From: Liolophura sinensis
Lineage: Eukaryota; Mollusca; Polyplacophora; Chitonida; Chitonidae
Direction: 5' to 3'
DNA length: 64,000 nucleotides
Assembly (NCBI RefSeq): GCF_032854445.1
Contig: NC_088300.1
Span: 22,179,608 to 22,243,607 of the forward strand
Positions 1 through 11,645 of this stretch are shown here, piece by piece (the first letter of the stretch is position 1; the number at the start of each line of letters is the position of its first letter). A program made the translations under genes and the position numbers. The notes under the pieces are model-generated. The model ran no database searches, had not been told where the DNA came from, and saw nothing but the letters and a program-made list of their open reading frames with translations.

Positions 1-734
1 GGACATCGAGCACAAAAGGCATGAAAAATGCGGCCTTAGCCGATCTAACCTGTCACATAAGAAATCCGGATAAGAAACAATATACCACTAATTTGCACCC
101 GACTACACTGGCCACGAGTCACCAGTCTTCAGAAAACATGAAAGGAAGTAAGTCAAGAAGACGTATTATCATTGGCTTTGCCACCGCCTTACACTTTTCG
201 TAAGTAAATGAAAAAGTGTGATGTGCAACTTAATAGTAGGTCTAGACATTGTGAGAGAGGAATAACTACTGGCCTATTGGTATTACCCAAGACTTCACAA
301 AACCAGGGGATTGTTTTCAATCACTGACAAATCAATCAATCAATCAAGTGATCTGTAAAATCAATACCCGAGTCAGTTAAGAAACTCATAAATCAGTCAG
401 TCAGCTGGAAAGTCGATCTGTCCCTCTCTTCCACTCTAACTCGGATTTATTACGGCTAAGTCAGGCCATTCAGAAAACTGCAGCCTGCATACATGTCCAT
501 TAGTACGGGGTGGCGGTAGCTTATTAAATTACACGGGACTGCCGACTATATAAATCATGCTCGGATGACTTGAGGGCTAGTACAATGCCAGCGATAATGC
601 CAATTGGCCTTGTCAGTATGTCAGTTCTATCATCGGGTTACTTATAAAGGACTGAGCACGGCTTCACATCACTATGGTTGTTATAAACTTGTAAGGGCTT
701 TGTAAAACTTGAGGGTCGAACAACGTTCGACTGG
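1..734. other. No gene seen
   Basis: Unique-looking sequence with short direct tracts (caatcaatcaatcaa near 330; cagtcagtcag near 395). The 60-codon ORF at 21-203 has no supporting feature. Confidence 0.6.
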
Positions 735-1632
735 AAGCGGTTGTATGGATCGAGTGTTCGATTTGCAGCGGATGTATGGATCGAGTGTTGGATTTGCAGT
801 GGTTGTACTGATCGAGTGTTCGATTTACAGCGGTTGTATGGATCGAGTGTTCGATTTACAGCGGTTGTATGGATCGAGTGTTGGCTTTGCAGTGGTTGTA
901 TGGATCGAGTGTTGGATTTGCAGCGGGTGTATGGATCGAGTGTTGGATTTGCAGCGGTTGTATGGATCGAGTGTTCGATTTGCAGTGTTTGTATGGATCG
1001 AGTGTTGGATTTGCAGCGGATGTATGGATCGAGTGTTGGATTTACAGCGGTTGTATGGATCGAGTGTTGGATTTGCAGTGGTTGTATGGATCGAGTGTTC
1101 GATTTGCAGCGGATGTATGGATCGAGTGTTCGATTTACAGCGGTTGTATTGATCGAGTGTTTGATTTGCAGTGGGTGTATGGATCGAGTGTTTGATTTGC
1201 AGTGGTTGTATGGATCGAGTTTTCGATTTGCAGTGGTTGTATTGATCGAGTGTTCGATTTACAGCGGTTGTATGGATCGAGTGTTCGATTTACAGCGGTT
1301 GTATTGATCGAGTGTTCGATTTGTAGTGGTTGTATGGATCGAGTGTTCGATTTACAGCGGTTGTATTGATCGAGTGTTGGATTTGCAGTGGTTGTATGGA
1401 TCGAGTGTTCAATTTCCAGTGGTTGAATGGATCGAGTGCTCGATTTGCAGTGGTTGTATGGATCGAGTGTTCGATTTGCAGCGGGTGTATCGATCGAGTG
1501 TTCAATGTGCAGCCGTTGTGTGGGCCGAATGTTCGATTTGCAGTGGTTGTGTGGATCAAGTGTTCAATTTGCAGCGGTTGTATCGATCTAATGTTCGATT
1601 TGCAGCGGTTGTATCGATCGAGTGTTCTATAT
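735..1632. repeat. 31-bp minisatellite, about 29 units
   Basis: Near-perfect tandem units built on gtatggatcgagtgttcgat plus tttgcagcggt. Starts recur every 31 bp (for example 743 and 774). Units differ mainly at three positions (tgttc/tgttg, tttgca/tttaca, cggt/tggt). Because 31 is not a multiple of 3 and the unit has no plus-strand stop, all three plus frames stay open and read the same 31-residue peptide. The long overlapping ORFs here are therefore artefacts. No splice sites or start context suggest coding use. Confidence 0.95.
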
Positions 1633-1639
1633 TATGCAA

Positions 1640-2227
1640 GGAATTGGTCGTGACGTAAAGAGTAAATATCACTTTATACACTTGATGGATTTTCTCAAAC
1701 ATTACAAAAATGATTCTATATTTTGACACCTCGTTTCTCACGAATTAAAAAGTGTTTGCAATACACGAGAAGATTAACTCCGAAAAGCAAAACTCATTTT
1801 GACCCGACATCCCGCCACTTTAGTTTGTCTGAACAAAAAGAAATTGATGATGAACAATACAGATACATACACAGCTTTGGATGAGTCTTTCCTTTCTCCG
1901 ACTTACACAAATGGCGTGTTATATTTCAAAATTATCAATGGAACACCCGGTTCCTAAAAAGGATTTTTAAAAGCAATTATTCAAATTTTCAATGAAAATA
2001 TAATTCAAATCTCTTCACTGACGATAGTCAAGCTACAGTGTTTGGTGCGTCATTACAAAAACATTACACAATATATGCACTGTTTCCAAACTTTGAAATG
2101 AGGAAAAACACTGGCACTGCATAAATAGAGGTTTCGCAGTGTTGTACAAATGCTAAAAATCCTGACGTACAAAAACAAAGCTCACTTCCGAGCCATCATA
2201 TTTCAGCAAATTCAACACTATCAGCTT
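1640..2227. other. No gene seen
   Basis: A+T-rich sequence without recognisable repeats or exons. Confidence 0.6.
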
Positions 2228-2239
2228 AAAATCATTGTG

Positions 2240-2445
2240 TGACCCAATGCGGTCACTGTTAGTTCAAGTCCAGCTCATGCCGGCTTCCTCTCCGGCCGTA
2301 CGTGGGAAGGTTTGCAGCAGCCTGCGGATGGTCGTGGGTTTCCCCCTGGGCTCTGCCCTGTTTCCTCCCACCATAATGCTGGCCGTCGTATAAGTGAAAT
2401 ATTCTTGAGTACGGCGTAAAATACCAATAAAATAAATAAATAAAT
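2240..2445 (+). mobile_element. SINE family S1, head-truncated, with target-site duplication
   Basis: It runs from a tRNA-like B box (GTTCAAGTCC at 2262-2271) through the family core (ggtttcctcccaccataatg, then tgaaatattcttgagtacgg) to an (aaat)n tail. The flanks aaaatcattgtg (2228-2239) and aaaatcactgtg (2446-2457) are a 12-bp target-site duplication with one mismatch. Confidence 0.9.
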
Positions 2446-2457
2446 AAAATCACTGTG

Positions 2458-5400
2458 AGATATTTATTGCATCATTAATTCATCTGATATCAAGATCGGC
2501 GAGAGCTTTCAATATGAGAATGTGAACATGAAGTAAACACTGAATACATATTTACAGTAGGATTTTATCGGGATGCAGACTGCTATAAAATAATCGGCTC
2601 ACAAAGGGGAGATAACGTGGTGATTATTAATGCTGATAATGGAAACTAATGGGAGGCATAATTTGTTCCTGCTTTACTTATATAGTCGCAGTACAGTATT
2701 AGCCAGTGAGATAGAACTGATGCACATTTTGCTAACAAAAAGCCACAATTTACACATTGAAACCGAGAAAGTTATTTACGTTACGGACAAACCTAAATCC
2801 TGCTTGTTTCGAACAAGTATTTGTCAGCAACTCTTTGTCCACATATCTTTAAATATGAGGGAACATGGAGGAATATGGAGGAGATGGGCACATTAAACCA
2901 CAGTCTTCCCACGAGCACCATGCAGAACAAACATATCCTTTCTAGAGAACACGAGATTTACGCCAACCACCCTGCTGAATATGTGGCGTTAAATATGCAC
3001 TAGGCTGAGTAGACAGTTTAATATGCCGGACAGTGCCAGATATAAAAAAATCGATATCTGATACTGGCTGATTTGAGTGCGGCGCACTGGACACTTTCTC
3101 TTGGCAGACGGTCATTCACTGTTGGGATGGAATGTCAGAACAGTTTGCCATGTTTGATTCCATTAGCCAGCACCCACGGTCAAAATTTGCAACTTTAGAT
3201 TTGATCCGATCACAATCCGGTTGAAATGGTGGTAAGGCGCTGAGATAAATCTGTCCCCATCGTGCTATAACAAAGTGTTACACGCCTAAAGTTTTGATGT
3301 ATATCTTGACAGAAGTTATGGTAGGTTGATCGTTGGCCAGTATTTACATACCCAGTGCAAAGACGATGATGCAAGTTCCTTATCTGATTGGCATACGTCT
3401 CAGGAAATCTACTCAGAAAAAATAGATGACATTATGAAATTCTTGTCCGTTTCTGTTCTCACTAAGCTCATTTTTTTTTGCTCACTGGATCTTTCAGCTG
3501 TGTGAAAATTCTGATGTTATATGAGACATTTCATTAAGCTGGCAGAAAGAAAACTGTCGTAAGATAAACTTTAAAGCCTCGCTGGAAATTAATGATTAAG
3601 AGCTTTCTTTTCCACACCTACTCTGAAACAAACTCTCTTATAGCTAAAAAGACGTCTTTTGTTGGATAAAACCATGAATACTCAATACTACGACAGGCGA
3701 GCCTCTGTAATATGTTTACAAATGTCCGCTTTATCTCTGTTTCTAATAGGTTACATGACCTATTAATTCATAACGTTGTCAACTGAATAATTACTTCCGG
3801 CCAACATAATGCAGCTTACATAGATCAATACCACATGCTCAGGACATTTTGACAGATTCTGATGGTAGCTTGAAATAATAGATTGTAATCCATATTCTCT
3901 GGGAACGATGTAAATGATTAGCGGGGTAGAGATTAACTAATCAAGAAGTTACACATGCGTGTTATTATTTGATTACAAAGTGAAATATATATTTTAAACA
4001 TTGAATAATATATTGATTTCTTAAGACTGAGGCTTCGGAACAAACCTCACAAACATGTAGGAATAGAGTAGTCAGTACCGGGACAGGTACCCTCAGGCAC
4101 AATTATAAATTGTGCGAATAAATTTCACAAATCAACGAGAAATAAAGGGGAGAAAATGGTTCATGAAACGTTTCAAAACTGCGGTACAGTTAGTATGGCA
4201 CATGTCCACCGCAGAATTTAAATATTTTAATTCAGTAATATGTCAACAAGACAGCACAGTCATGTGTGGTAGCATTGATGACATTGCCTAACAGACGAAA
4301 TTGGCCTATTTAAGACAATGTTTTTTTTTCTCGCGCAATGGCGACACGGGTTCAAGCTGAATTAACCGTTGTTCAGTTGTTCTAAATGAGCAATACGTCA
4401 CCAATTTGCCCACAAAACGTCATCGCAATTGCAGAAACGAACAAAGGACCACACAGCTCAGATCCGAATTACTCCAAGTGGGAAAGATTAATCCGCATTA
4501 CTTATAAGAATCCATTCCAGTCACTACAGATACTTGTTCACTCACAAAGAAGAATATTTTTCGTGAAAGATTATCTAGTTTCATGCTTTGTTTAGTGTAT
4601 TTGTCGAAACTTCTGTTTCGAATGACACACGGCATTCATATAACGATTATGTATGAAACCCAGCACATAAATTTCTTAGCCAAGACCTCGATAGACAGCT
4701 TGCTTGGCGATTGCCTTGTTCGTGTATGGGGAGGCTGGTAAGGGCTGGAGCAGATGCTATCTGCTCGTCTTCGATCGTCCACATGAGTTGCTATCACAAC
4801 GTATTAGCTCCAGTTATTGCTTCTCCCGACGAAACTCCCGTCGCCTCAGGCATTCAACAGACTTTAGATTACATGTCATTTAAATTTAGTGTAGGCTATT
4901 TAAGCGTAATAGTGTTGCTCGCAATCAGATATATTTCCATATGAAAAAGGCTCGACAGAAAATCGTTTACATATATTGAACAGTTCCCATGAGGGGTGTG
5001 TAGGTTGAGGGTTGTCTAAATAAATATTAGGACACAGTGTCGTCATGTCAAAACAGTACGGACTTTGGTATACAGAATCAAGTCACTGCAAGTCGCTCGC
5101 TCCAACATTATTGAATTTACTGAGCCGAAATTAAGTTCCGGAGTACGCATGCGTGAACGTCAGCAGCTGTGCACATTTCCGCTAATGAAAACAACCTCCA
5201 CGGCTTGCGATGTTGTGGTCGTGCAGACGCTAGGCTACGGCACTCTTATTACACTCGTGTCCATCGCTTGGGTGACCCTCACGTTATTATCGGGTGGTGA
5301 ATCAGTGGAAGTCCAGACCTGACAGACCCAGATCAGCTTCCCAAGAGATTTATAGCGCTGCATCAGCCGTGATGCGAATAGCAGTACAATCGCTGCAAGA

Positions 5401-5879
5401 AGCAACGTGTGGGCGCCAGGTTACCGTCAAGTGTAAAGCATACACTATATACAGCAAAGAATTCGAGCCACCTAGCTAAACAAACAGTCTCGATGGTAAC
5501 CATACCAACTTTCTCCTCTATTCCACTCTCGTGTAGCCATAAACTGAAGACCAGTGGCTAATGGATTGAACGGTTGACCGATTGATTGATTGATGAATGA
5601 TGAATGGATGGATCATCGAGTTGATTGGTGGATTAATTGATTTCAATGATGGATCAATATATTAATTTATGGGTTGATTAACTGGTGGATTCATGGTAGA
5701 TTTCCTGATTCCTCAAGACATTGTCATACTTAACTATTCCTTCCCGAATGCACCCTTGCTAGGCTTAATAGGCAGAGTGGTATACACTGCATCAGTTCAA
5801 CCCTTTACCAATGAAATCGCGAGTTCGAATCTATCTCTCCCATGATCGGCTGTCGCCTTACGTAATGAGTGTTATCAAG
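2458..5879. other. Non-coding, no recognised element
   Basis: Several ORFs of 60-90 codons (2630-2896, 4386-4595, 4711-4944, 5065-5322) show no domain, splice context or codon bias. A degenerate gattgatt/ggatgg-rich tract lies at 5572-5700. Confidence 0.55.
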
Positions 5880-5881
5880 TA

Positions 5882-6088
5882 CTGTAAATGCCTTTTTATT
5901 CGCGGGCATAAACTTTCGCGGATTTGGTAAGAAGCCACTTTCGCGGGAATCAACTTTCGCGGTTCTAAACAGAATTTTTTGGACAACTGATCAAACTTTA
6001 ATACAGAAACGTCAGGTAATAAACCGGAAACGTGTTTGCCACGAAATCCGCGATTGTTAGTACCACGCGAATTACAAGGCATTTACAG
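5882..6088. mobile_element. MITE of 207 bp with TA target duplication
   Basis: The terminal inverted repeats are CTGTAAATGCC at 5882 and GGCATTTACAG ending at 6088, extending with gaps into the cgcg(g/a)-rich flanks. TA lies directly outside both ends (5880-5881, 6089-6090). Inside, tttcgcgg recurs three or four times. It has no coding capacity. TA duplication suggests mobilisation by a Tc1/mariner-like or similar transposase; that assignment is inferred. Confidence 0.82.
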
Positions 6089-6139
6089 TATCTGGCAATG
6101 AGCAGTGACATCTTCCGGGCACACACAATCCATAAATCT

Positions 6140-6212
6140 GGCTGAGCCATCACAGACGTGAAATATTCTTGAATACAACGTAACAAAGTAATCGATCAAT
6201 AAATAAATACTT
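6140..6212 (+). mobile_element. S1 SINE 3' fragment
   Basis: Only the tail remains: acgtgaaatattcttgaata, then aacgtaa and caataaataaata. It directly follows the MITE and is diverged. Confidence 0.65.
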
Positions 6213-6319
6213 GTTTATCTACACCAGAGTATAACATGAACTGTTAAAAATGCTTCAGGAACAAATAGATCAAACTTAACTGTTATGCAACAACGTTATT
6301 CAGTCGGTATAATTTGTGG

Positions 6320-6860
6320 AAAAAAAACCAATCCAAAACCACATAAGCTGGAAAACGTAAACCTCACCAACTCCGATGGATGCGTTTATAAATAATGATT
6401 GTCTGGGTTTCCTGGAATTGAGGGAACCTTCCAAAGCAACACGCAAACGTCGCCACTATCCTACTCTATACCCAGCTATCTGGCCTGTTTACATGGACTA
6501 TGAGAGATTTGTATTATATATGAGGGAGATAGGGTAACGACACTCGTATGTAGACATCTACGGCTATAAGCCTTTCAAATAAATGACATTTCAAATACCA
6601 GTCAATTCAGAGACAGCTGAATTTCGCCTGTGTTTTGGACTTAACAAGCAGGATCACATTCTAAAGGTCGCCTGACTTCGCATGGATTGGACACCTTTGG
6701 AAACCGGGTTTTCAGTCAATATCAGTAAATGTTAGCAGAATAAAGGGCGCTGAGAAAGCCATGCTGCGCCGTTTAATATACTCTTCCGGTCTGGCAGCAG
6801 ATGTCCAGACCATAACATTAATCTATACAGTCTAATTACACCGCCAGAATGAGTTACATA
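6320..6860. repeat. Duplicated block, left copy
   Basis: The right part (6690-6855) matches 9530-9700 in direct orientation, with a nearly identical core gccatgctgcgccgtttaat. The left part (6320-6428) is almost identical to the inverted segment 7840-7734 and more distantly like 9205-9270. The block flanks the 21-bp minisatellite on both sides. Confidence 0.85.
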
Positions 6861-7500
6861 ACCGACTTAGTGTGCACCCTTGGACATTGCTTTAGGCTGA
6901 TGCATTGTTCGACCTTTCCTTCATTCGCCAGATACGTTAGGTGTACTGTGTTTGGCAAGGATATCTTGTTATCGATTCAAGAAAGCCAGCACAGCTCGGA
7001 GTTAGCGTTAGCGGTTATTCACAGTGACGTTTGGCTTATACGGGCTGTGTCGGGTTTAGAAGAAATGGGTTTTCGACACGCCACTATTCCAGCGTGTAGA
7101 TATATTATCAAATAGACACATGAAATATTCACTGTCTTCAATAAGCCTTCAACACCACGTTCATATAAACCACTATTAAAGGCAAATATCTTTCCAACTA
7201 ACATCATGTGTAAGTAAATCATTGACTTGCTTCTTATTTTTAACTTGTTTCCAAATATGTCAATGGTGCCTATCCATTACTCTCTGGTGTCATGGTAATG
7301 GTAAAAGAGGCTAACACTCTGAAATATGAAAACTTTGAGGGGGCTTACTCAAAACGAGAAGGACAGAGGTCGTACAAGGTGTTATGGACGGTAACCGTTA
7401 TGAGAAACGGTGACGCTAATAATGCAGCGGCTTGTTGAGAGCGGTTTCATATAGGAGGCGCTTCTCACACCGTGGGTATAGCCTTTGAAACGAGGCTGAC
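6861..7500. other. Flank of the duplicated block
   Basis: Unique sequence to about 7340, then increasingly like degraded 21-bp minisatellite units. The 88-codon ORF at 6849-7115 is unsupported. Confidence 0.5.
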
Positions 7501-7610
7501 ACTTGCCATAGGGAGGGTTACAGATTTCAAAAGGAGGACTGATGACAGGGTGGCAGTTATCATGGAGAGGGTGGTAGTTATCATACGGAGTGCGACAGTT
7601 ATCATACACA

Positions 7611-7871
7611 TTTATTTATTTATTTGATTGGTGTTTTACGCTGTACTCAAGAATATTTCACTTATACGACGGCGGCCGGTATTATGGTGGGAGGAAACCG
7701 GGCAAAGCCCAGGCTATGCAGCAACCTGCGGATGGTCCCTCAATTCCAGGAAACCCAGCCAATCATTATTTATAAACGCATCCATCGGAGTTGGTGAGGT
7801 TTACGTTTTCCAGCTTATGTGGTTTTGGATTGTTTTTTTGCACGACCAGCCGCAGGTTGCTGCATAGCCTG
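7611..7871 (-). mobile_element. S1 SINE with fold-back rearrangement
   Basis: 7611-7709 is an S1 SINE tail on the minus strand. At 7710-7731 the sequence switches to the plus-strand SINE orientation (caggctatgcagcaacctgc+gg). A 107-bp segment copied in reverse from 6320-6428 follows (7734-7840). Then 7850-7871 is the exact reverse complement of 7710-7731. The whole sits inside 21-bp minisatellite units. Confidence 0.85.
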
Positions 7872-9158
7872 TCATACAGAGGTTGGTAGCTATAATATAG
7901 AAGGTGACAGCTATAATACAGATGGCGATAGTTATTATACAGAAGGTGACAGTCGTTATATAGAAAATGACAGTCATTATATAGAAGATGACAGTTATCA
8001 TACAGAAGGTGACATTTATCACGCAGAGGTTGACAGATTTCATAGGGAAGACCGATTGCAGTTGACATTCCTAAGGTAACAGCTATTAGCCCGTGTGTGT
8101 TAGTTACCATACACAGGCTGACAGTTATCATACACAGGTTGATAGTTATCATACAAAGGTTGATAGTTATCACACAGAGGGTGATATTTATCATACAGAG
8201 GATAATAATCCTCAGGAGGGTGACAGTTAACATACAGAGTGTGATACAGTAGTTGTTAGTCATCATACAGAGGGTGACAGTTACTCTACAGAAGGTGACA
8301 GTTATCACACAGAAAGTGTCAGTTATCACACAGAAAGTGTCACTTATCACACAGAGGGTGACAATTATCCGACAGAGAGTGACAATTGTCATATATAAGG
8401 TGACAGTTATCATATAGAGGGTGAGTTATCATACAGAACGTGACAGAAGGTGACAGTTATCAGATAGAGGGAGACAGTTATCATAAGGAGGACCGATGAC
8501 AGTTATCAAACAGAGGGTGATAGTTATTATATAGAGGGTGACAGCTATCATACATAGTGTAATAGTTATCATATACAGAGGGCTATAGTCACTGGGTGGT
8601 AGTTTTCATACAGAAGGCGATAGTTACCATACAGGAGGCGATAGTTATCATACAGAAGGCGATAGTTATTATACTGAAGGCGATAGTTATCATGCAGAAA
8701 GTGATAGTTATGATATGGAGGATGACAGTCATCATACAGAGGGTGACAGATATAACGCAGAGGGTGACAGTTATCATACAGAGGGTGACAGTTATCATGC
8801 AGAAGGTGACAGAGGGTGACAGCTATCATACAGGGGGTAATAGTTATCATACATTGGTAATCATACAGATGGTTATAGTCAGAGAGTGACAGTTATCATA
8901 CAGAGACTGATAGTTATCACACAGATGGTGATAGTTATTATATAGATGGTGATAGTTATCATACAGAGGGTGACAGTTATCAGACAGAGCATGACAGTTA
9001 TCAAAAAGAAAGTGATATTTATCATATGGAGGATGACACTTATCAAACAGAGGATGACAGTTCTGATACAGAAGGTGACAGTTATCATATGGAGGATAAT
9101 AATTATCATACAGAGTGCAACAGTTATCATACAGAGAATGAAAGTTATCATACAGAGG
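7869..9158. repeat. 21-bp minisatellite, about 60 degenerate units
   Basis: Units of gacagttatcatacagaggg+t. Related but more diverged units occur at about 7500-7610 and 9755-9830, so the array once extended further or was split by the insertion at 7611-7871. In the plus frame the 21-bp unit reads the heptapeptide GDSYHTE, but stops and length changes interrupt it. It is probably non-coding. Confidence 0.92.
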
Positions 9159-9199
9159 GGCCATATGATAGAGGAGTTTCAGTTGTATTAATCTAGGTA

Positions 9200-9705
9200 A
9201 ACCAACAAATCAACCACCAGCTAAGCCAGAAAACATAAGGTTGACACGTTGGTTGAGGTTCTTGGAATCGATGGTTGGGTGTGAGGGTCGGAGTGGAAAT
9301 ACCTGGTCTGTGTAAGAGAATGATTTGTGTTATAAAACACTACCTGAATTACATATAAAGTGCAAAGGTGACTACACAACAAGCTGGCTCATATGTAGTA
9401 AAGCTATAAGCCATGCAAGAAAATTACCCGAGAAATATCAATCGATCTAAAGACAGCTAAATTCCATCTCTTGTTTCAAAAAAATCTCATTCTAAATGTC
9501 ACCCGACTTCGCGTGAAATGGACAGGTATGCAAAACCGGGTTTTCAATCATCAATAAATATTTGCAGAATAAAGGACGTTTAGAAAGCCATGCTGCGCCG
9601 TTTAATATACTCTTCCGGTCTGGCAGCAGATGTTCAGCCCATAACATTAATCTATACAGCCCAAGTTTGCTATTAGAATGAGTTACATAACCAACTTTTA
9701 TTTTT
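9200..9705. repeat. Duplicated block, right copy
   Basis: Diverged direct copy of 6320-6860, best conserved from 9585 to 9660. It follows the minisatellite immediately and is itself followed by a few minisatellite-like units at 9755-9830. Confidence 0.82.
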
Positions 9706-9867
9706 CACGCTTGGAGAGGTCGGGGATGGCGGTTTTATAAGAAGTGAGACGTTTTTACATTCGGAGGATGACGGTAGTCATACTGAGAGTGACAGTTTTC
9801 ATGAAGAAGGTCACATGTTTCTCAAAGAGGGTGAAAACGTTTTGTAGGTAAAACAGAATTTTTGCCC

Positions 9868-10240
9868 CGTACAGATATTCGTATGCATATACCAGTTTTC
9901 AACCAACATTGGCATTCCCTTGTCAATAATCGCAATACCAATTCCCATAACGTTTAACTCAAAGCACCAATGAAACAAGAACGGATATACGATAAGTACG
10001 CACACAGAACAGATTCATGCAAAGAGAAGTAGTAAACAGTTTTCAATGATAATGGAAAGACGCAAAAAATGTTCTAGGCGAATGAATGATATCAGTATCC
10101 AAATCGTGTACCATTGTAGTTATAAGCTGTCGATAATAAAAATCGTGTCCCCTTTACGATTTGTTGCAGAAAAATGGGACATTTCAGCTCCAAACATATC
10201 TTATAATCATGCACGACGTTATGATGCAAACTGGATTAAA
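9868..10240 (+). repeat. Dispersed repeat family R4
   Basis: Shares ordered blocks with 24176-24425, 26040-26470, 37345-37465 and 39718-39840: attcgta..taccag..tcaacca, then gtcaataatcgcaa, then cagttttcaatga..ggaaagac, then aagctgtcgataataaaa. I recognise no coding region or terminal repeats. It is probably a degraded non-autonomous transposon. Confidence 0.7.
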
Positions 10241-11332
10241 AGTGAATGATCACGTCATTGCAAGACTTCCTGGGTTTCACCATAAGTCATGAGATTTTGG
10301 TACGCATCTTTAGCAAAAAACAGAGTTTCAACACCACTGAGTAATAATCAAACGTTGTAAACGAATAGATGAACAATGTCTAGAGCACGAAAATTAATGG
10401 TGGAAAGCAAAATTATTCGTTGTATCAAGATTAAAAGCTTCACACCAGTTAAAAATATTGCCATTCGTCGAACGTATTTTGTTATTCACGAATATTACCG
10501 AAGACTGGTGCAGAGACTCTGGTAACCCGAATTATCGTGCAAACTCGGTTAAAAACAGTGTGTGTCATTCAAGCCGTCATGTCCCTTCCGTTTCAAACAT
10601 CAAACACAGTAAACAAGAGGTCAGGTCCGCCATGAACGTGCCTAGCATTAAGCCCACACGATTTTAAATTGATCGTTCATCGGATTCGGCAAATCTGGCT
10701 TTAAGTCAACAGCTGTCCGAAGCCATGGAGACAGAGAGCTTTAATTTTCTCTTCGACAAGCCACGGCTATGAAGTCCTGATTGAAAAATCTTTCTCTCAG
10801 GCTTCTGTCCAAGTCCAAAAGCTACTGTCTCACGGGACGGCTGTGTTTTGACAGATTAAGTCGAGAGAAAACACACAGAAGAAAAAACTCCACAGAAAAC
10901 AAAAAGTGGAGCGTTCGTCAATAGGTGATGTTTGACACCGCTATACAGCCTATGATGCGATTCCCAATTTTTGTAACCCTCACACAAAACTGAAACAACC
11001 AGTGAAAGTCTATAAGGTGTCATACGACATAGATACGTAGTCTATGACTTCTAGTTTTAACGATGACCGAGATGTCAGAGAGAAACGTCGCACAAGTAAA
11101 AACGGCTGTTTGGTTATTAATTTACAAGCTATAATTGCCACATTGTGTCTTAGTGAGAAGGGGATAGAGAGGCGAGCTTCTCGCTGTATAACCCTATCAC
11201 GGGTAGAGACGGCAACAGTGACTGTGTACTGTCGTATCGACCCTTCCCTATGCTCCCTTCGCCACCGTCAACACCACCACCACCACCCATGTCTCATCTC
11301 TGACATCGTATTTACTTTCAAATTGTTCTCAC
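10241..11332. other. Globin intron 1 side, no further exon recognised
   Basis: This follows the globin exon 1 donor on the minus strand. I searched for an exon 2 with LF...HG-type globin features down to position 1 and found none I could defend. A (cac)n run at 11271-11288 gives a poly-His frame on the plus strand only. Confidence 0.5.
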
Positions 11333-11529
11333 CTTATAAACATCTCCACTCCAGTTAGCTCCATATTTCGTTTGATACCTTTCCATGATTTTTTCAGCTT
11401 GAAGACCTGTCTTGCGGTAAGAGGCAGCCTGGGATCGGTGGGCGCAGGAGGCGCTGGTTCTGGCAGCGAGTCGGCCATGTCGTCCACATCCTCGTGAGCG
11501 ACCTTGGCACTGGAAGGCACACATCCCAT
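11333..11529 (-). CDS. Globin X-like globin, first coding exon (partial gene)
   Basis: Seen: 65 codons plus two bases, starting Met-Gly-Cys-Val-Pro-Ser-Ser. A Pro-rich linker follows (about residues 21-36), then LTARQVFKLKKSWKGIKRNM and ELTGVEMFI, a globin A-B helix segment with the usual K-x-SW. The exon stops at ATAAG|gtgaga in phase 2, which is where the conserved globin B12.2 intron falls. An in-frame TGA six bases before the ATG supports this start. Known: globin X proteins carry an N-terminal acylated Met-Gly-Cys and sit at membranes; B12.2 and G7.0 introns are ancient in animal globins. Inferred: a heme-binding, membrane-anchored globin. The exons with the distal and proximal His should lie at lower coordinates, but I could not recognise them, so they are either short and missed or outside the window. 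A first-exon remnant cannot be excluded. Confidence 0.78.
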
Positions 11530-11645
11530 AATTCAGGTTTATGATAATCATCCAGCAGACCGAAGTCCACGATAGCGGACAGGTTCCAGCGGCTCTCCCA
11601 GATACACACCACCATGAAGGCCTCCTCAAGTTCTTCCTTAAACAA
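11530..11645 (-). other. 5' flank/UTR of globin exon with overlapping open frame
   Basis: Just upstream of the globin ATG, a second minus-strand frame is open from about 11645 to 11394. It reads FKEELEEAFMVVCIWESRWN, then SAIVDFGLLDDYHKPEL, with G/C-rich third positions. It overlaps the globin exon in a different frame. It has a weak possible acceptor (ggtag) at its start and no ATG before codon 11. I do not recognise it. It could be an upstream ORF, an alternative exon, or chance. Confidence 0.25.

Noticed and set aside
709-1658. Long overlapping plus-strand ORFs (up to 188 codons)
   Set aside because: Entirely within the 31-bp minisatellite and open in all frames; no start or splice context.
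7766-9191. ORFs of 80-215 codons on both strands
   Set aside because: Products of the 21-bp minisatellite and the duplicated block.
11044-11358. Plus ORF with a poly-His run
   Set aside because: The His run comes from a (cac)n tract opposite the globin exon; no other support.
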